Assembly: GCF_016522075.1 (NCBI RefSeq)
Contig: NZ_JAEHFW010000002.1
Location: forward strand, 844,964 to 908,963
Length of the DNA stretch: 64,000 nt
Direction: 5' to 3'
From: Mucilaginibacter segetis
Lineage (GTDB): Bacteria; Bacteroidota; Bacteroidia; Sphingobacteriales; Sphingobacteriaceae
The stretch's first letter is position 1. Every line of letters begins with the position of its first letter. Below are positions 8,145 through 17,586 of this stretch, in pieces. The notes below the pieces were generated by a model. That model saw nothing but the letters and a program-made list of their open reading frames with translations, made no database searches and was not told the DNA's origin. The position numbers and the translations under genes were made by a program.

Positions 8145-9371
8145 TTACAGGTCGCGTTTTATCTGATCCAAACCTTTTATGCTTAAACGGGAGCTAATGC
8201 CGGAGGCTATTGTGGCTATAACTAACACCGTGAATAATACCAGCCCGAAGTCGCTGGGTTTAAAGGCAACAGGATAGGCATCTAATACAGACATGCCGGC
8301 CCCCATTTTTATAAATTTGAAATGCTGTTGCACAAGGCAAAACAGAAACCCTATGATAATACCGATAACAGCACCTATTAATGATATCATCATTCCTTCG
8401 AAAAAGAAAATGCCTTGTATCAGTTTTTTGTTGGCGCCTAAACTGGTAAGGATGGCAATATCTTTACGCTTGTCGATTACCAGCATGGTTAAGGAACCTA
8501 TGATGTTAAAGATGGCAATGATAAGTACGAACGTAAGGATCATAAATATAGACCAGCGTTCAAAATTGATAGTTTTGTATAGCTCAGTATTTTGCTGTTT
8601 GCGGTTTTTTACTGTGAATTTATCGCCGATATGATCAATAATATTTTCCTGCATGGCATCGATGTCGGTACCGGGTTTATAATTGATCTCGATAGAGGAT
8701 ACGTTTACAGGCTGATCCAGCAGATCGCGGGTAAACTCTATCGGGGTAATAATGTTGTCGTCAAAATCCTGCTGTATGGCAAATACTCCGGATGGCAAAA
8801 TGGAACGGAATACAAAGTCATTCATAGGGTTGGCAGCACTTACGGACGTTCGCCTGGGCGAGTAAATTTGTAAGGGTACAAACTGGTTTTTTAAACTTAC
8901 CCCTAAACTTGCTTGTATGGTGGAGCCGATAACCGCGTACAGGTAGTCCTTGTCTTTTAGTGTGAATGAGCCTGATTGTATGGTGCTGTCGAGCGAGCGA
9001 TTTTTTAAAAAATCATCACTTACGCCCTTCACTGTAGCAATAAACGGATGATCGTTATATTTGATAAGGGCTTTTTCCTGCAATACTCTGGTATATGAAA
9101 CAATAGAGCTATCCTTACTCATGTTGTTAAGATAGGGAATATTGGGGTCGAAAGTTTTACCCAGGCGGGGTTCTATCTTTATTTCGGGAGTGAAGTTACT
9201 GTATAAGGACAGGATAACCTCCTCGAACCCATTGAATACCGAAAGGATAATAATAAGCGCAGCGCTGCCCACCAAAACGCCCAGCATGGATATACCGGAT
9301 ATGATATTGATGGCATGGGTTTGTTTTTTAGAAAACAGATACCTTTTAGCTATGTAAACTGAAGTATTCAA
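8145..9371 (-). CDS. FtsX-like/LolC-LolE family ABC permease
   Basis: 408 residues with the MacB-core plus FtsX layout: one N-terminal transmembrane helix (about residues 20-45), a large periplasmic domain, and three C-terminal helices starting near residue 275 with the TMLVIDKRKDIAILTSLGAN loop. The N-terminal IAKRYLFSKK...NIISGISMLGV is characteristic of LolC/LolE, the membrane subunits of lipoprotein release. No LolD ATPase is adjacent. Follows the MBL gene by 34 bases on the same strand. Confidence 0.85.
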   Translation of the reverse strand: MNTSVYIAKRYLFSKKQTHAINIISGISMLGVLVGSAALIIILSVFNGFEEVILSLYSNFTPEIKIEPRLGKTFDPNIPYLNNMSKDSSIVSYTRVLQEKALIKYNDHPFIATVKGVSDDFLKNRSLDSTIQSGSFTLKDKDYLYAVIGSTIQASLGVSLKNQFVPLQIYSPRRTSVSAANPMNDFVFRSILPSGVFAIQQDFDDNIITPIEFTRDLLDQPVNVSSIEINYKPGTDIDAMQENIIDHIGDKFTVKNRKQQNTELYKTINFERWSIFMILTFVLIIAIFNIIGSLTMLVIDKRKDIAILTSLGANKKLIQGIFFFEGMMISLIGAVIGIIIGFLFCLVQQHFKFIKMGAGMSVLDAYPVAFKPSDFGLVLFTVLVIATIASGISSRLSIKGLDQIKRDL

Positions 9372-9405
9372 AATTTATGTATTCGGCTAAGTTATTGCTT
9401 ATAAC

Positions 9406-10041
9406 TTATAAATAAGGATTATGTTGTTTTTCGTATCCTATGGTTGTTTCCGGTCCGTGTCCCGGGTAAACTGTGCAATCATCCGGCAATATAAAAAGCT
9501 TTTCTTCGATATTTTTTACCAGTTGGCTGTAATTGCCACCAGGAAGATCTGTTCGGCCTATGCTGTTACGGAATAACACATCTCCCCCTATCAATATATT
9601 TGCCGCAGTGTCATAAAAGCAAAGGTGGGCAGGCGAGTGGCCCGGTGCAAATATCAATTCAAGTGTGGTATTGCCAAAGGTAACCGTGCCACTTTCGGGC
9701 AGGTAAACCTCGGGCTGCGGTGATACCTCATACCTGAACCCCATTGCCGGGGCATACGCAACCACAGCCGCCAGTGTTTCCGACTCGCCCCGGTTGAATT
9801 GAGGTGTAAGACCATACTGATCAAAAATAAATTTGTTGCCTAAAACATGGTCGATGTGGCAATGCGTGTTTAGTAACAGAACGGGCTTTAGTTGATTGTC
9901 TGCAATAAAATTTACCACCGCGTTTTGCTCCTCGGCGGTGTACATACCCGGGTCGATTATTACGCATTCGTGGCTGTCATCAAATAGTATATAGGTGTTT
10001 TCCTGATACGGATTATTTACGAACGAGTGAACTTTTGCCAT
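9406..10041 (-). CDS. MBL-fold metallo-hydrolase (glyoxalase II-like, YcbL type)
   Basis: 211-residue metallo-beta-lactamase-fold enzyme. Metal ligands are seen in THCHIDH (HxHxDH, near residue 59), GHSPAHL, GGDVLFR and YPGHGPET. Its length lacks the C-terminal helical domain of true glyoxalase II, matching the shorter YcbL-type hydrolases. The start MAKVHSFVNNPYQENTY is the conserved N-terminus, and a TAGCTTTG promoter element ends only 4 bases before the ATG, so a leaderless mRNA is likely. Confidence 0.88.
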   Translation of the reverse strand: MAKVHSFVNNPYQENTYILFDDSHECVIIDPGMYTAEEQNAVVNFIADNQLKPVLLLNTHCHIDHVLGNKFIFDQYGLTPQFNRGESETLAAVVAYAPAMGFRYEVSPQPEVYLPESGTVTFGNTTLELIFAPGHSPAHLCFYDTAANILIGGDVLFRNSIGRTDLPGGNYSQLVKNIEEKLFILPDDCTVYPGHGPETTIGYEKQHNPYL

Positions 10042-10045
10042 GCTG

Positions 10046-10076
10046 CAAAGCTAATTGATAAAAGGGTAAGCAGAAA
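10046..10076 (-). promoter_or_regulatory. Promoter of the MBL hydrolase, abutting its start codon
   Basis: On the minus strand TTTC (10076-10073), 19 bases, TAGCTTTG (10053-10046), then CAGC and ATG. The -7 element is a full match to TAnnTTTG; the -33 element has one mismatch. Confidence 0.6.
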
Positions 10077-10119
10077 GCGCAGATGTATAATATATCCGCT
10101 TTATCCTTCATAGCGGAAG

Positions 10120-10698
10120 CTAATCCTTCCATTTAAAGGTTTTGATCATTACATCCACGTCTTTTTTTATAAAGGTGAGTACGGGCTGAATGGAATCAAG
10201 GCGGGGTTCGGTGTTAAAATAAAGTGCTCCCCGCAGGTAATGACGGGTACTGTCGGTTAAAAAAAACTGCGCTGAAGAAGCGGCATTGCCATCAATAGTG
10301 TAATAAATGCCATAAATATGGCGGCGTGGATAAGCAATTACTCCCTCATCAATAGAAGTTGCTTTAACAGTGTGTTTAAAACTTAATTTGTGTGCATCTT
10401 CTATAAGCTGGTCAAATTCCTTTTTTGATTTAATATTCTCGTAACTTAAATGCAGGGTGGCGTTAAATTGCGGAAACTGTACATTTTGCCAGCAGGGTTT
10501 TGCGCCAGGGCTTTTATCCTGTTCAATTGTGGCATATTTGGGGTACTCAAAAGTAAAGGGGCAGCCTTCTGTATAAGGCTGGTATTCCTTTTTTGGAAAA
10601 ACGATACGGAAATATCCGCGTGGTTTTGGTGAATAGTCGGCGTTACCGCCGCATGCTGTAAAAAACAATACGACAATAAGTAACGAAAACCATTTCAT
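10120..10698 (-). CDS. gldD: Gliding motility lipoprotein GldD
   Basis: 192 residues from ATG at 10698. A lipoprotein signal peptide (MKWFSLLIVVLFFTAC) ends at a lipobox cysteine. SPKPRGYFRIVFPKKEYQ just after it is the hallmark of GldD, a lipoprotein of Bacteroidota gliding and type IX secretion. The start overlaps the aroE stop as ATGA (10695-10698), so it is translationally coupled to aroE. Eight further upstream codons are open, but the overlap start is the one followed by a signal peptide. Confidence 0.88.
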   Translation of the reverse strand: MKWFSLLIVVLFFTACGGNADYSPKPRGYFRIVFPKKEYQPYTEGCPFTFEYPKYATIEQDKSPGAKPCWQNVQFPQFNATLHLSYENIKSKKEFDQLIEDAHKLSFKHTVKATSIDEGVIAYPRRHIYGIYYTIDGNAASSAQFFLTDSTRHYLRGALYFNTEPRLDSIQPVLTFIKKDVDVMIKTFKWKD

Positions 10699-11495
10699 GA
10701 TTGTACATCGTTTGAGTTCCATATCTCCCAGGCTTTTTCTGCCTGCAATACTAACATTTCATATCCGTTTTTGGTAGTGGCGCCGCCCTCTTCGCCTTTT
10801 TTTAAAAACAGGGTTTGTTCAGGGTTGTATATCAGATCGTATAATAAGTGCTTGCCGGTAATACCTTCATAGGGTATTGGCGGGCAGTCATCAATATTAG
10901 GTGTGGTACCTACAGGGGTGGTATTAATAATAAGCTTGTGTGCAGAAATTATGGCCGGGGTTAGATCCTTAAATAAAATATTATTTTTATGAGGCCTGCG
11001 TGTTACGGTTTTATATGCAATACCTTTATTTTCAAGCACGCACTTAACGGCCCTTGCAGCTCCGCCGTCGCCTAATAAAAGTGCTTCATCATGTCGGTTA
11101 GAGAGCAGGGGACTAATTGATCTGTCGAACCCATAAATATCTGTATTGAATCCTTCTAGCCGAAAATCGTGCCCCTTAACACCCACTTCGCCGGAAAAAG
11201 CTGCTTGTACCGGGCTTTCTTTCATTATACGTATACAATTCACAGCACCTGCGTTTCTGGCATCATGTTCTATCCAATCGAGATATTTAAGTACACCTAC
11301 TTTATGGGGTATGGTTACATTAAGCCCGCAAAGATTAGGGGTAGATCGTAATAACTCCGGCAGATCCGTTAAATGTTCTAAAGGATATAGTTCATACTTG
11401 CTATCAGTAATGTTATGCGCTTTAAATTTGTCAGTAAAGTATTTTTTTGAGAATGAGTGAGAGAGCGGATATCCTATAAGTCCGAATTTTTTCAT
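10695..11495 (-). CDS. aroE: Shikimate dehydrogenase
   Basis: 266 residues. The shikimate-binding SHSFSKK (SxS, near residue 14), catalytic lysine in NVTIPHKV, NTDIYGF with its aspartate, the nucleotide-binding LLGDGGAARAV and late KNGYEMLVLQ helix are all present. Catalyses NADPH-dependent reduction of 3-dehydroshikimate in aromatic amino acid synthesis. Upstream member of an aroE-gldD pair joined by a 4-base overlap. The dinucleotide motif reads GDGGAARA where GAGGAARA is usual; the change is small. Confidence 0.93.
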   Translation of the reverse strand: MKKFGLIGYPLSHSFSKKYFTDKFKAHNITDSKYELYPLEHLTDLPELLRSTPNLCGLNVTIPHKVGVLKYLDWIEHDARNAGAVNCIRIMKESPVQAAFSGEVGVKGHDFRLEGFNTDIYGFDRSISPLLSNRHDEALLLGDGGAARAVKCVLENKGIAYKTVTRRPHKNNILFKDLTPAIISAHKLIINTTPVGTTPNIDDCPPIPYEGITGKHLLYDLIYNPEQTLFLKKGEEGGATTKNGYEMLVLQAEKAWEIWNSNDVQS

Positions 11496-11615
11496 TTTAT
11501 TAGTAAATAACGTATAAAAACTACTTGTACTACAGCAGGGGATAGAAACGGTTTCTTTATAAGTTTCAGTTTACGGTAATATTAGTAACAAACAGCGTGG
11601 ATTTATAATTTTTAT

Positions 11616-13829
11616 TTAATTAGCGCGTACAACTGTTAAAGCAGCGTAAAGCTTATCAATTTCAATAGGTTTAAGCAAAAAGCCGTTAAAATAACTACGG
11701 TATTCGTCATTACCCTCAGCAGTTATATCTGCCGTTAGGGCAAAAATAGGCGTTTTTTTATTCAAATTATCTGTAAGGCGTATTTGTGCGGTGGCATCAT
11801 ATCCGTTCATTTCGGGCATATGTATGTCCATTAAGATAAAATCGTATAAATTAAGTTTTGCCTTTTCAACAGCCTCAATACCGTTCACCACATGATCTGA
11901 TAGTACACCCCAGTTAGACAATAATTTACGGGCTACCATAGCGTTAATTAAATTATCCTCAGCCAGTAGTATTTTTTTTCCCTTTAAGTCTTCTTTATCA
12001 ACAGGCAGTATTTTTACCGGTGTAACGGCCTTTTTTAATTTAAGTTCAAAAGAAAAAGACGAGCCTTCGCCTATGGTGCTTGTTACGTTCACGGTACTGC
12101 CGTATAATTCCGTAAGTTTTTTAACAATGGCCAGGCCGAGTCCGGTACCACCCTGTTTGCGGGTAGTAATAGATTTTGGCTGCGAAAAACTTTCAAATAT
12201 TTCAGCAAAATGATCCTGATGTATTCCTGCTCCGCTATCGGTAATGCTAAATTTAAGGGTGTGCGAGCCTTTATCCGCATTTATCCGTTCAACTTCAATT
12301 TTAACAAAGCCGTCGTCGGTATATTTAATAGCATTACTTATTAAATTACCTAATATCTGTGATAGTTTGGTTTCATCCAGTTCATAGCAATCGGCAACCG
12401 TTTTATTAATATGAAGTAAAAGATCTATGCCTTTTTGCTGTGCAAGGGAATTATAAGTTTTTAATACACGGCTTAGAAGATTGTTTATCAAACATGGCTG
12501 ATTTTCGACCTGTACTTTCCCGTTATCCAGTTTGGTGAAATCAAGTATATCATTTATGACCAGCAGTAAGTTATTGGAAGCGAAATTCAATGATTCCAAC
12601 AGTGTTTCGTCATAGCCGTTTTTACTGGTTAGTAGCGATGTAATGGTAGTCACGGCATTAAGCGGGGTCCTGATCTCGTGGCTCATGGTCGACAGGAACT
12701 CCTGCTTCATACGGGCCGATTGTTCGGCTCGTTGTTGTTTCTCAATAATAGCCGCCTTTTCTTTCTGGAGCCTTGCTTCCTGCTCCATGGTTTCCATTTT
12801 GGTGATGAGTTCGTAATTCTCTATCACCTTTAATGTTTGAGTATTTATTACCGCTTCTTTTTGATGCAGATAAAGTTCCAGATATTCAAGTGAGCGTACG
12901 GTATCATTTTCCAGTTTAGCTATTTGGTAAAGCAGATAGTTACACTTAAATTTTATAATGGCTATTTTATACTTCTTGCTAAAATGAAGGCCTTTTTTCA
13001 ATATATCTTTTGCCCGGGACAAATCGCCAATGGCAATATATAAAGACCCCATTTTTTGATAGGCCATTGCCAGCCCCAGTTTTTCGCCTGCATTTATGTG
13101 TATATCAATAGCGCTTTTAAAATCATCTTCGGCCTGCTTAAAATTACCGGTATGGGTATAAACCTTGCCTCGTCCATAAAATGCAAAAGCAAGGCCTCTT
13201 ATATCACCGGTTTTGGTTTTAATATTTATTGATAACTGAATGGTATGCAGTGCTTTGGCGATTTTCTTTTGTTTAAGATAAATGCCCGACAACGGGTTGT
13301 AAACATTTGATACCAGATTTTGGTCTTTTGCTTTTTTGGCAGCTTCTATAGCGTTTTCGTAGGCGCGTACAGCACTTTTAGGATCTCCAAAATACTCGTA
13401 AATGGTCCCTAACGATTTATAAGTGCGCGCCTGGTTGTGATGATCATTGAATTTTTTATATATAACAAGGCTGTCAAATAAATTAATAAGCCCCAAATGA
13501 TGGTTGTCGGTTTTATAATAAACCCCACCAATACTGTATTTCGCATCAGCTATGCCTCTTTCGTCGTTTAGTTGTTCAAAGTAAGCAATGGCCTCGGTTG
13601 CTAAATTTACCGACCGTTTATATGCACCCCTTATCATGTAAAAAAGTGATAATTGATTAAGGCTTTTTGCTATAAATTCGTCATTATTATGTTCGCGACT
13701 AAGGGACAAGGCATTATTTGCCAGTTTTATACTATGTTTAATATTATGGATACGGCTTTTGTAGGCCTCATCCAATAACAAAGTAATAGTGTGGGCATTA
13801 GTAAGGGTAACTACCTCCATGTTATTCAA
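11616..13829 (-). CDS. Cytosolic TPR hybrid histidine kinase (TPR-HisKA-HATPase-REC)
   Basis: 737 residues. Roughly residues 20-330 are seven or so tetratricopeptide repeats, followed by a short coiled coil (about 345-375), a HisKA domain with FLSTMSHEIRTPLNA, a HATPase domain with an N box (NLISNAIKYTD), DSGAGIH and GTGLGLAIVKK, and a receiver domain with the phosphoacceptor in FILMDIHMPEMNG. There is no signal peptide or transmembrane segment, so the sensor should be cytoplasmic, unlike the membrane TPR kinase at 23.9 kb. No output regulator is adjacent; the signal is unknown. Confidence 0.9.
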   Translation of the reverse strand: MNNMEVVTLTNAHTITLLLDEAYKSRIHNIKHSIKLANNALSLSREHNNDEFIAKSLNQLSLFYMIRGAYKRSVNLATEAIAYFEQLNDERGIADAKYSIGGVYYKTDNHHLGLINLFDSLVIYKKFNDHHNQARTYKSLGTIYEYFGDPKSAVRAYENAIEAAKKAKDQNLVSNVYNPLSGIYLKQKKIAKALHTIQLSINIKTKTGDIRGLAFAFYGRGKVYTHTGNFKQAEDDFKSAIDIHINAGEKLGLAMAYQKMGSLYIAIGDLSRAKDILKKGLHFSKKYKIAIIKFKCNYLLYQIAKLENDTVRSLEYLELYLHQKEAVINTQTLKVIENYELITKMETMEQEARLQKEKAAIIEKQQRAEQSARMKQEFLSTMSHEIRTPLNAVTTITSLLTSKNGYDETLLESLNFASNNLLLVINDILDFTKLDNGKVQVENQPCLINNLLSRVLKTYNSLAQQKGIDLLLHINKTVADCYELDETKLSQILGNLISNAIKYTDDGFVKIEVERINADKGSHTLKFSITDSGAGIHQDHFAEIFESFSQPKSITTRKQGGTGLGLAIVKKLTELYGSTVNVTSTIGEGSSFSFELKLKKAVTPVKILPVDKEDLKGKKILLAEDNLINAMVARKLLSNWGVLSDHVVNGIEAVEKAKLNLYDFILMDIHMPEMNGYDATAQIRLTDNLNKKTPIFALTADITAEGNDEYRSYFNGFLLKPIEIDKLYAALTVVRAN

Positions 13830-13917
13830 AATACTAATTAGCTACACAATTGAATACGTATTATTATGCCTTTTAGTTGCTAAATGTAATAAATATCCGT
13901 ATAAATCCCCGTAGAAC

Positions 13918-13948
13918 AAAAAAGTCGCATTTACAAAGTAAATGCGAC
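13918..13948 (-). terminator. Terminator of the methyltransferase gene
   Basis: GTCGCATTTAC (13924-13934) and GTAAATGCGAC (13938-13948) form a perfect 11-bp stem with a 3-base loop. On the minus strand it is followed by TTTTTT, placed about 20 bases after the methyltransferase stop. Confidence 0.9.
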
Positions 13949-13967
13949 CTTAATATTTTTTTTGAAT

Positions 13968-14612
13968 TTACTTTATAGCTTCAAATTTTACCACAAGTTG
14001 CCAGCGTCTTTCGCTTTCCACTAATTTAAACATAGGATCCGCTGAGTCATTAAACTCGCAGCGACGGATGTTGGTGAACCCGACATCCCGGAGTTCCTTT
14101 TCTGTTGATTCCCAGTCCCAAAGCCATAAATGCTCCAAATAACCAAAAAGGTGTTTGGTTACCGCCTTAAAGCTTTTTGGGCGAACTTCCACACCCATCA
14201 TCATCCTTTTGATTAGCCTGATAGAAGCTTCGGCATCTCCATTATCTTTATCGGCTATATAATCACGAACTAAAACTTCCAGATCCGGCATTATCATCCT
14301 GAAGATACCACCGGGTTTCAGCATTTTGTAAGTGTTGCGCAAGGCAATCCTGAAATGCTCTAATGACATATGTTCCAATACGTGGGAGCAATAAACTCCG
14401 TCTGCAGAGTTGTCCTTTATACCGGGTAAACCCTTTGTTATATCGCCGTATTGTACATTTTTATCAAAAACCTGGCCCAGGCTGTTTTTAAGTACAAAAC
14501 CAAGCACAGGGGTATTCTGAATTACTAATGTGGGCGATACATCAAAATTTTTCCATTCAGTAGGTGAACATTGTCCGCAACCGTAGTGGACATATAATTT
14601 GTCTTCAGGCAT
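13968..14612 (-). CDS. Class I SAM-dependent methyltransferase
   Basis: 214 residues. Motif I is VHYGCGQ near residue 8, the acidic strand end is NFDVS, and HVLEHMS followed by LKPGGIFRMIMPD are the Methyltransf_11-type motifs IV and V. The very short N-terminus before motif I is unusual but the start has no upstream alternative. The acceptor is unknown; the divergent neighbour is a glycosyltransferase, which suggests a surface sugar substrate by context only. Confidence 0.82.
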   Translation of the reverse strand: MPEDKLYVHYGCGQCSPTEWKNFDVSPTLVIQNTPVLGFVLKNSLGQVFDKNVQYGDITKGLPGIKDNSADGVYCSHVLEHMSLEHFRIALRNTYKMLKPGGIFRMIMPDLEVLVRDYIADKDNGDAEASIRLIKRMMMGVEVRPKSFKAVTKHLFGYLEHLWLWDWESTEKELRDVGFTNIRRCEFNDSADPMFKLVESERRWQLVVKFEAIK

Positions 14613-14790
14613 CTTTGTTTAAAAGTGTTCTAATAGTTATATAAGTACAAAATTTACTTAACGATCTAAATATAAATTATTTTAACTAATAATGAATTTA
14701 ATAAAAAAACTTATTGCTGATACCCCTATAGGTTATAAAATACCCGATGCCGCATATAATTTATTAGTTTAGTAGAACTAATTTTGGAGT

Positions 14791-15990
14791 ATGCTTAATA
14801 ACAGAAATATACTTTGCATAAGCGGTACAGAATGGCATGGTAACTATATTAAGGCGGTAGTTGAGCTGATGAAGGTTTTAGCTGCAGATAATAAAGTGCT
14901 TTTTGTAAATAATGCTCACACTTATAAAGATGCTATTGCGGGTGTTAATCATAAGGTTAAGGTGGATTATATTCAGGCGTTAGGATTAAAACCCCGTATA
15001 AGTAAAATGCCAACGGAAGGTGGCGGCACTGTTTATATTCTTACACCCCCGTTGGTTTTTCCGGTTAGCTTTTTACCCGAGGGTGCTGTTTATAATACCT
15101 TATTAACTTTTAACGCATGGCTGTTAAAAGGTAGCATAAAAAAAGCGCTGCGGAAGCTTGATATGAATCACGAACTTATCAACTTTACATCTTTTAACCC
15201 TGGTATGGGTTATATGACCGGGAGGCGCTTTAATGAAAAAACGCTGATATATCATTGCTATGACGAAGTTAAGGGTGCCCCTGCATGGCTAAGCAAGCAT
15301 GGTGTAAGGCTTGAGCAAGCTTTTATGAAAATGGTTGACGCGGTTATAGTAACCTCTCAGGGTTTATTTAATAGTAAGAAAGACGAATGCGCCCGTTGTT
15401 ATATTGTTAAAAATGCCGTAAAAGCAGGGCTTTTTAAAAAGGGGTTTAACGCTGATATAAATAAACAAAAAAAAGTAATAGGTTATGTTGGATCGGTTGA
15501 CGAACGATTGGATTACGACATATTGCACCTTTTGTTTACCAGTTTGCCTAATGCTGACTTTGTGTTTGTAGGCAGAATTATGAGTGAAGAGATTGAAGCG
15601 AAATTAAAAAAATATAATAATGTGCAATTGGAAGGCGCAAAACAACCAGATGAATTACCTGCGTATTTAAAGCGTTTTTCGGCAGGTATCATTCCATTTA
15701 TCAAAGACGAATTTACCAGGGGAATATATCCCATGAAGATAAACGAATATCTGGCAGCGGGTTTACCGGTAGTAAGCACAGATTTTAGCGATCTTTCGGA
15801 TTTTGAGAGCATCATTAAAATAGCACCTACCAACGAGGAGTTTTTAAACGGTCTTGTGGAGGAAATGGAAGGCGACACCACAGAAAAAAGAATGGCGCGC
15901 CTCGCCATGGCAGAAAGCAATACATGGAATAAGCGGGCAGATGAATTATCGGCAGTAATTGAAACTGTGGAGCATGAACTTAACTCCTGA
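14791..15990 (+). CDS. Glycosyltransferase, GT4-like (GT-B fold)
   Basis: 399 residues, no membrane segments. The C-terminal half carries the GT-B nucleotide-sugar features: VIGYVGSVDERLDYDIL, ADFVFVGRI, then EFTRGIYPMKINEYLAAGLPVVSTDF, where a conserved glutamate contacts the donor ribose. The N-terminal domain starts ILCISGTEWHGN. Likely transfers a sugar in surface polysaccharide or glycolipid synthesis. TAATTTTG ends 4 bases before the ATG and is followed by GGAG, so either a near-leaderless promoter or a Shine-Dalgarno could explain the start. It ends 3 bases from the convergent transglutaminase stop. Confidence 0.85.
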   Translation: MLNNRNILCISGTEWHGNYIKAVVELMKVLAADNKVLFVNNAHTYKDAIAGVNHKVKVDYIQALGLKPRISKMPTEGGGTVYILTPPLVFPVSFLPEGAVYNTLLTFNAWLLKGSIKKALRKLDMNHELINFTSFNPGMGYMTGRRFNEKTLIYHCYDEVKGAPAWLSKHGVRLEQAFMKMVDAVIVTSQGLFNSKKDECARCYIVKNAVKAGLFKKGFNADINKQKKVIGYVGSVDERLDYDILHLLFTSLPNADFVFVGRIMSEEIEAKLKKYNNVQLEGAKQPDELPAYLKRFSAGIIPFIKDEFTRGIYPMKINEYLAAGLPVVSTDFSDLSDFESIIKIAPTNEEFLNGLVEEMEGDTTEKRMARLAMAESNTWNKRADELSAVIETVEHELNS

Positions 15991-15993
15991 TAT

Positions 15994-16842
15994 TTAATAA
16001 TAACTTATGCCATGGAATATTGAACGGGTATAATAAATAGGTTCAAAAGGTTGCTCATCTGCATACTCACATGCTACACGGATATTGGTGCAGCTAACAT
16101 CCCCAAAAATGCTGGCAATTGCCGCATCTGCTGCATCACGGCCGGTTGCAATTTTAACCAGCCCGTTAAGCGGTATAAGCCTTGTAGCATCAAATAATAC
16201 CCATTCGCCACCCAGGTAAGCCTCAAAACAGGCATGAAAATCGGGTGGATTAAGCCGGTAGGCATAGCCGGTAAAATACCTGGCAGGTATGGTTAACGCA
16301 CGGCAAAGTGCAATTCCCAGATGTGCAAAATCGCGGCAGACACCCGCCTGTTGGGTAACGGTATCATACGCCGAGGTCTCCGAATCGGTAAAACCGCTTA
16401 GATACTCCACGTTTTTATATATCCAATCCGTAATGGCAAATACCTGCTCATATGAATTATTAATATGTCCAAAAGTATTATTGGCGAGGCGGTACAGCAT
16501 ATCCGACTGGCAATACCTGCTCGGATTAAGGTAGGTTAAAACCGATGGATGAAATTTACTTACCGGAATTTCAGGGATTTTGGAATGATCCTTTACTTCG
16601 TAATAATTATCAACCGTGGCATCATAATGTATGTCTATAGTTCCGGTATCCTGTATGTCCAATCTTACAAACCTGTTTTCACCATTTACGGCGTTCAGTT
16701 CTTCGGCTTTTAAATACGGGGCTATAGTTAACTTTTCATCTAACACGGTTTGGTTAGCCGTTCGTAAAGCATGCACATTTAATATGAGGGTGCTTGGCGC
16801 CTTAACCTCATATTGCAAGGCGGCTGATACTTTAAATTTCAT
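15994..16842 (-). CDS. Transglutaminase-like protein, second copy of the Anbu cluster
   Basis: 282 residues from ATG at 16842. The transglutaminase triad is visible: cysteine in QQAGVCRDFAH, histidine in DFHACFEAY, aspartate in VLFDATRL. An N-terminal beta-rich domain precedes it. The start chosen overlaps the Anbu gene by 11 bases; the longer open frame would overlap by 74. It is the last gene of the five-gene minus-strand cluster and shares only moderate likeness with the other transglutaminase at 17587. Its substrate is unknown; a peptidase or amide-transfer role is possible. Confidence 0.85.
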   Translation of the reverse strand: MKFKVSAALQYEVKAPSTLILNVHALRTANQTVLDEKLTIAPYLKAEELNAVNGENRFVRLDIQDTGTIDIHYDATVDNYYEVKDHSKIPEIPVSKFHPSVLTYLNPSRYCQSDMLYRLANNTFGHINNSYEQVFAITDWIYKNVEYLSGFTDSETSAYDTVTQQAGVCRDFAHLGIALCRALTIPARYFTGYAYRLNPPDFHACFEAYLGGEWVLFDATRLIPLNGLVKIATGRDAADAAIASIFGDVSCTNIRVACEYADEQPFEPIYYTRSIFHGISYY

Positions 16843-17566
16843 TGTCAGGGGGTAGTTTTTTAAAAGCCTTATCCATCCATTCGCCTGGTATGTTTTCCAG
16901 CGCATCTTTTAATTCATCGGCCCATTGTGCCGATATACTTGCAAGGTCATGTTGCGTGTAACGCTGTTCAACCATCATAAAGGTGCCTTTTTTGTATAGG
17001 GCCACGTCTATAGGAAAATCAACGTTGTTACTACTTACGCGTGTAGAGTCGAACGATAAAAAACCGGCCTTTAACGCCAGGCGCATATCAGAGTCTTCGT
17101 CAACTATGCGGTTGAGTATAGCCTTGCCGTGTCCTGAATTTCCTATTACTACAAATGGAGCACCCTGCCCTAACTCAACCCAATTACCTTCGGGGTACAA
17201 TAAGAATAATTTATGCTCTTCGTCATCCTTAAGCTGGCCTCCTATAATGGTATTAAGGTCGAATTTAAAACCGGCTTTTTCCAGTACGGCCCTGTCTTCC
17301 TCGGCCACCCGCCTAACCTGTTTGCCAAAGGCGTTTACTGCCTGATAAAGCTTGCTGTACTCTTCAGTTTCCAATAATTCATCAAAGTAAACAATCGCCT
17401 TATCGCGAACGGAACGCAATCCGCTGGTCATGATGAAAAGTGAATAGTTCTCCTTTTGTACAATAGTAATCTTCTTTTTTACGGTGGTATCTGTACCTGT
17501 AGTTATGCGCGTATCTGATAAGGCAATAAGCCCTTGTTTAACTTTTATTCCTAAACAGTAAGTCAT
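16832..17566 (-). CDS. Anbu, ancestral beta-subunit proteasome-like protease
   Basis: 244 residues. The protein starts MTYCLGIKVKQGLIALSDTR, exactly the Anbu pattern: after Met removal Thr becomes the N-terminal nucleophile, with the aspartate in SDTR and lysines near residue 31 completing the Ntn-hydrolase site. Anbu is a proteasome/HslV relative that assembles into open helical rings; its substrate is not settled. Neighbours (ATP-grasp, alpha-E, two transglutaminases) are those typical of Anbu loci. Confidence 0.93.
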   Translation of the reverse strand: MTYCLGIKVKQGLIALSDTRITTGTDTTVKKKITIVQKENYSLFIMTSGLRSVRDKAIVYFDELLETEEYSKLYQAVNAFGKQVRRVAEEDRAVLEKAGFKFDLNTIIGGQLKDDEEHKLFLLYPEGNWVELGQGAPFVVIGNSGHGKAILNRIVDEDSDMRLALKAGFLSFDSTRVSSNNVDFPIDVALYKKGTFMMVEQRYTQHDLASISAQWADELKDALENIPGEWMDKAFKKLPPDNEI

Positions 17567-17586
17567 TAGTTTAAATATTTTTGCCC

